From the NCBI GenBank assembly GCA_019240525.1, contig JAFAYE010000001.1:97300-161299 (forward strand): a DNA stretch of 64,000 nt, read 5' to 3'. The translations under genes were made by a program, and so were the position numbers. Below, piece by piece: positions 63,008-64,000 of this stretch (its first letter is position 1; every line of letters starts with the position of its first letter). This DNA is from Candidatus Eremiobacterota bacterium (lineage in GTDB: Bacteria > Vulcanimicrobiota > Vulcanimicrobiia > Vulcanimicrobiales > Vulcanimicrobiaceae). The notes below the pieces were generated by a model, which was not told where the DNA came from, did no database searches, and saw nothing but the letters and a program-made list of their open reading frames with translations.

Positions 63008-63937
63008 CTACGATTGACGCAGCGACAGCCCCCTCTCTGCAAGTACTTGCTTGATTTCGTCGAGCGACTTCTTGCCGAAGTTACGCATCTTCATGATCTC
63101 GTCCTCGGTCAGATCCAGGAGCTCGGAGACCTTCGAGATGCCCGCGCGCTTCAGACAGTTGAACGAGCGTACCGAGAGGTTGAGCGTTTCGACGGGAACG
63201 TCCCACTCGTTGGGCGGCGTCTCGGGCAACGGCTCCGACCGATTCGTAAAGGAGACGAACAGATCGAGCTCCTCCTGCATGATCGACGCCGCCGTTGAAA
63301 GGGCGTCATCCGGCGTGATGGAGCCATTCGTCTCTACTTCAACCGTGAGACGATCGTAATCGACGCTTTGTCCGACGCGTGTGTCGTCGACCGTGAAGTT
63401 CACCTTGCGAATCGGTGAGAAGATCGAATCGATCGGAATCAAGCCGATCATGTGCTCGACGTTGCGCTGGCGATCCGCCATTACGTAGCCGCGCCCGCGC
63501 TCGACGCCAATCTCCATCGTCAGTTTCGCATCCTTTGCGGAAAGGGTGCAGAGCCGGTAGCTGGGGTCGAGAATCTCGACGTCGGCATCGGGCACGATGT
63601 CCGCCGCGGTGACCTCGCGCGCGCCGCTGACCGAGAGCGTCAGAACCTTTGGCTCGTCGCTATTGAGTTTTACCGGCAAGCCCTTGAGATTGAGCATCAA
63701 TGCGATCGTATCTTCGACCATCCCAGGGATGGTAGAAAACTCGTGCAACACGCCGTCGATTTTCATATAGGTCACGGCAGCCCCGGGAATGGAGCTCAAC
63801 AGCACCCGCCGCAGCGCGTTACCGAGCGTAATTCCGAAGCCGCGCTCGAGGGGCTCGATCACGAACTTCGCGCCATTATCGCGACGTTCGCGTACTTCGA
63901 TAGTCGCCCCAACGGGCGCTTCCAACATCGTGGTCAT
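63008..63937 (-). CDS. rpoA: RNA polymerase alpha subunit
   Basis: A 309-residue alpha subunit. The N-terminal dimerisation domain has FVIEPLERGFGITLGNALRR and SSIPGAAVTYMKIDGVLHEF; the C-terminal domain, which contacts UP elements and activators, ends with LSVRSFNCLKRAGI and MRNFGKKSLDEIKQVLAERG. An AAAGGAAAC ribosome-binding site lies about 11 nt before the ATG. It is followed by rplQ, giving the common rpoA-rplQ order. Confidence 0.97.
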   Translation of the reverse strand: MTTMLEAPVGATIEVRERRDNGAKFVIEPLERGFGITLGNALRRVLLSSIPGAAVTYMKIDGVLHEFSTIPGMVEDTIALMLNLKGLPVKLNSDEPKVLTLSVSGAREVTAADIVPDADVEILDPSYRLCTLSAKDAKLTMEIGVERGRGYVMADRQRNVEHMIGLIPIDSIFSPIRKVNFTVDDTRVGQSVDYDRLTVEVETNGSITPDDALSTAASIMQEELDLFVSFTNRSEPLPETPPNEWDVPVETLNLSVRSFNCLKRAGISKVSELLDLTEDEIMKMRNFGKKSLDEIKQVLAERGLSLRQS

Positions 63938-64000
63938 TTCTGGTATGTGTTTCCTTTATTGCTGCTTACGTTATCCGCCGCCCGGCCCAGCCGGTGACGA

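Noticed and set aside
63971-64000. Possible 3' end of an upstream minus-strand gene (tail SSPAGPGGG)
   Set aside because: Only nine codons are visible; the tail does not match rpsD, the usual neighbour of rpoA, so it cannot be told from chance.

Overview
The window is dense, high-GC bacterial chromosome from a diderm: it has lipoproteins, an RND efflux pump and periplasmic enzymes, but also blocks of gene order best known from Bacillus and its relatives. Secreted GloVer-type tandem-repeat proteins, acid-phosphatase-like lipoproteins and many unfamiliar exported proteins fit an uncultured lineage such as Candidatus Eremiobacterota (WPS-2). That placement is inference from gene content; no 16S rRNA gene is present.

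Layout. 0-2 kb: the 3' end of an isocitrate dehydrogenase gene, a BtuF-like binding protein, the RNase P RNA and a DUF1858 protein. 2-4.5 kb: DUF2203, rapZ and yvcK/glmR. 4.9-7.5 kb: a cystathionine beta-synthase / cystathionine gamma-lyase pair. 9-12.8 kb: one reading frame joining an APC permease to a GH35-type glycosidase. 12.8-20 kb: tRNA-Leu followed by accessory exported proteins, a phosphoesterase and a decayed gene. 20-24.7 kb: HU, aroA, a CIRCE-controlled FmdB-type zinc ribbon, and an M20 amidohydrolase. 24.7-31.4 kb: an RND pump and adaptor divergent from a two-component system. 31.4-34.2 kb: five tRNA genes with tadA and a second phosphoesterase. 34.3-37.3 kb: an A+T-richer accessory patch holding a frameshifted beta-helix protein. 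37.4-48.4 kb: a long leftward run, rpsU-yqeY-nfeD-floA-x-phoH-ybeY-dgk/PAP2-corC-recO-ruvX-mltG-DUF1292-glycosyltransferase-doxX. 48.6-56 kb: a second leftward run, rpmE-prfA-prmC-pyrG-two glycosyltransferases-stalk-domain protein-HIT. 56-62.6 kb: leuCD, metY, a CoA-binding protein, a GloVer-repeat lipoprotein and a LuxE-like protein. 62.6-64 kb: rplQ and rpoA.

The genes cover sulfur amino acids (CBS, CGL, MetY), leucine and aromatic amino acid synthesis (LeuCD, AroA), CTP synthesis, cell-envelope control (RapZ, YvcK, MltG, undecaprenol kinase/phosphatase, glycosyltransferases), tRNA and rRNA maturation (RNase P, TadA, YbeY) and translation (RF1, PrmC, L31, S21, L17).

The points most worth a second look are: the permease-glycosidase fusion with its altered catalytic motif; the CIRCE operator over a promoter that appears to give a leaderless fmdB mRNA; several operon genes whose only homology-compatible start is ATT, ATC or CTG; an RNase P RNA whose P1 helix lies inside the preceding coding region; and a RapZ lacking the Walker A lysine. 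Gene boundaries come from reading frames, ribosome-binding sites and remembered family features; nothing was checked by database search.
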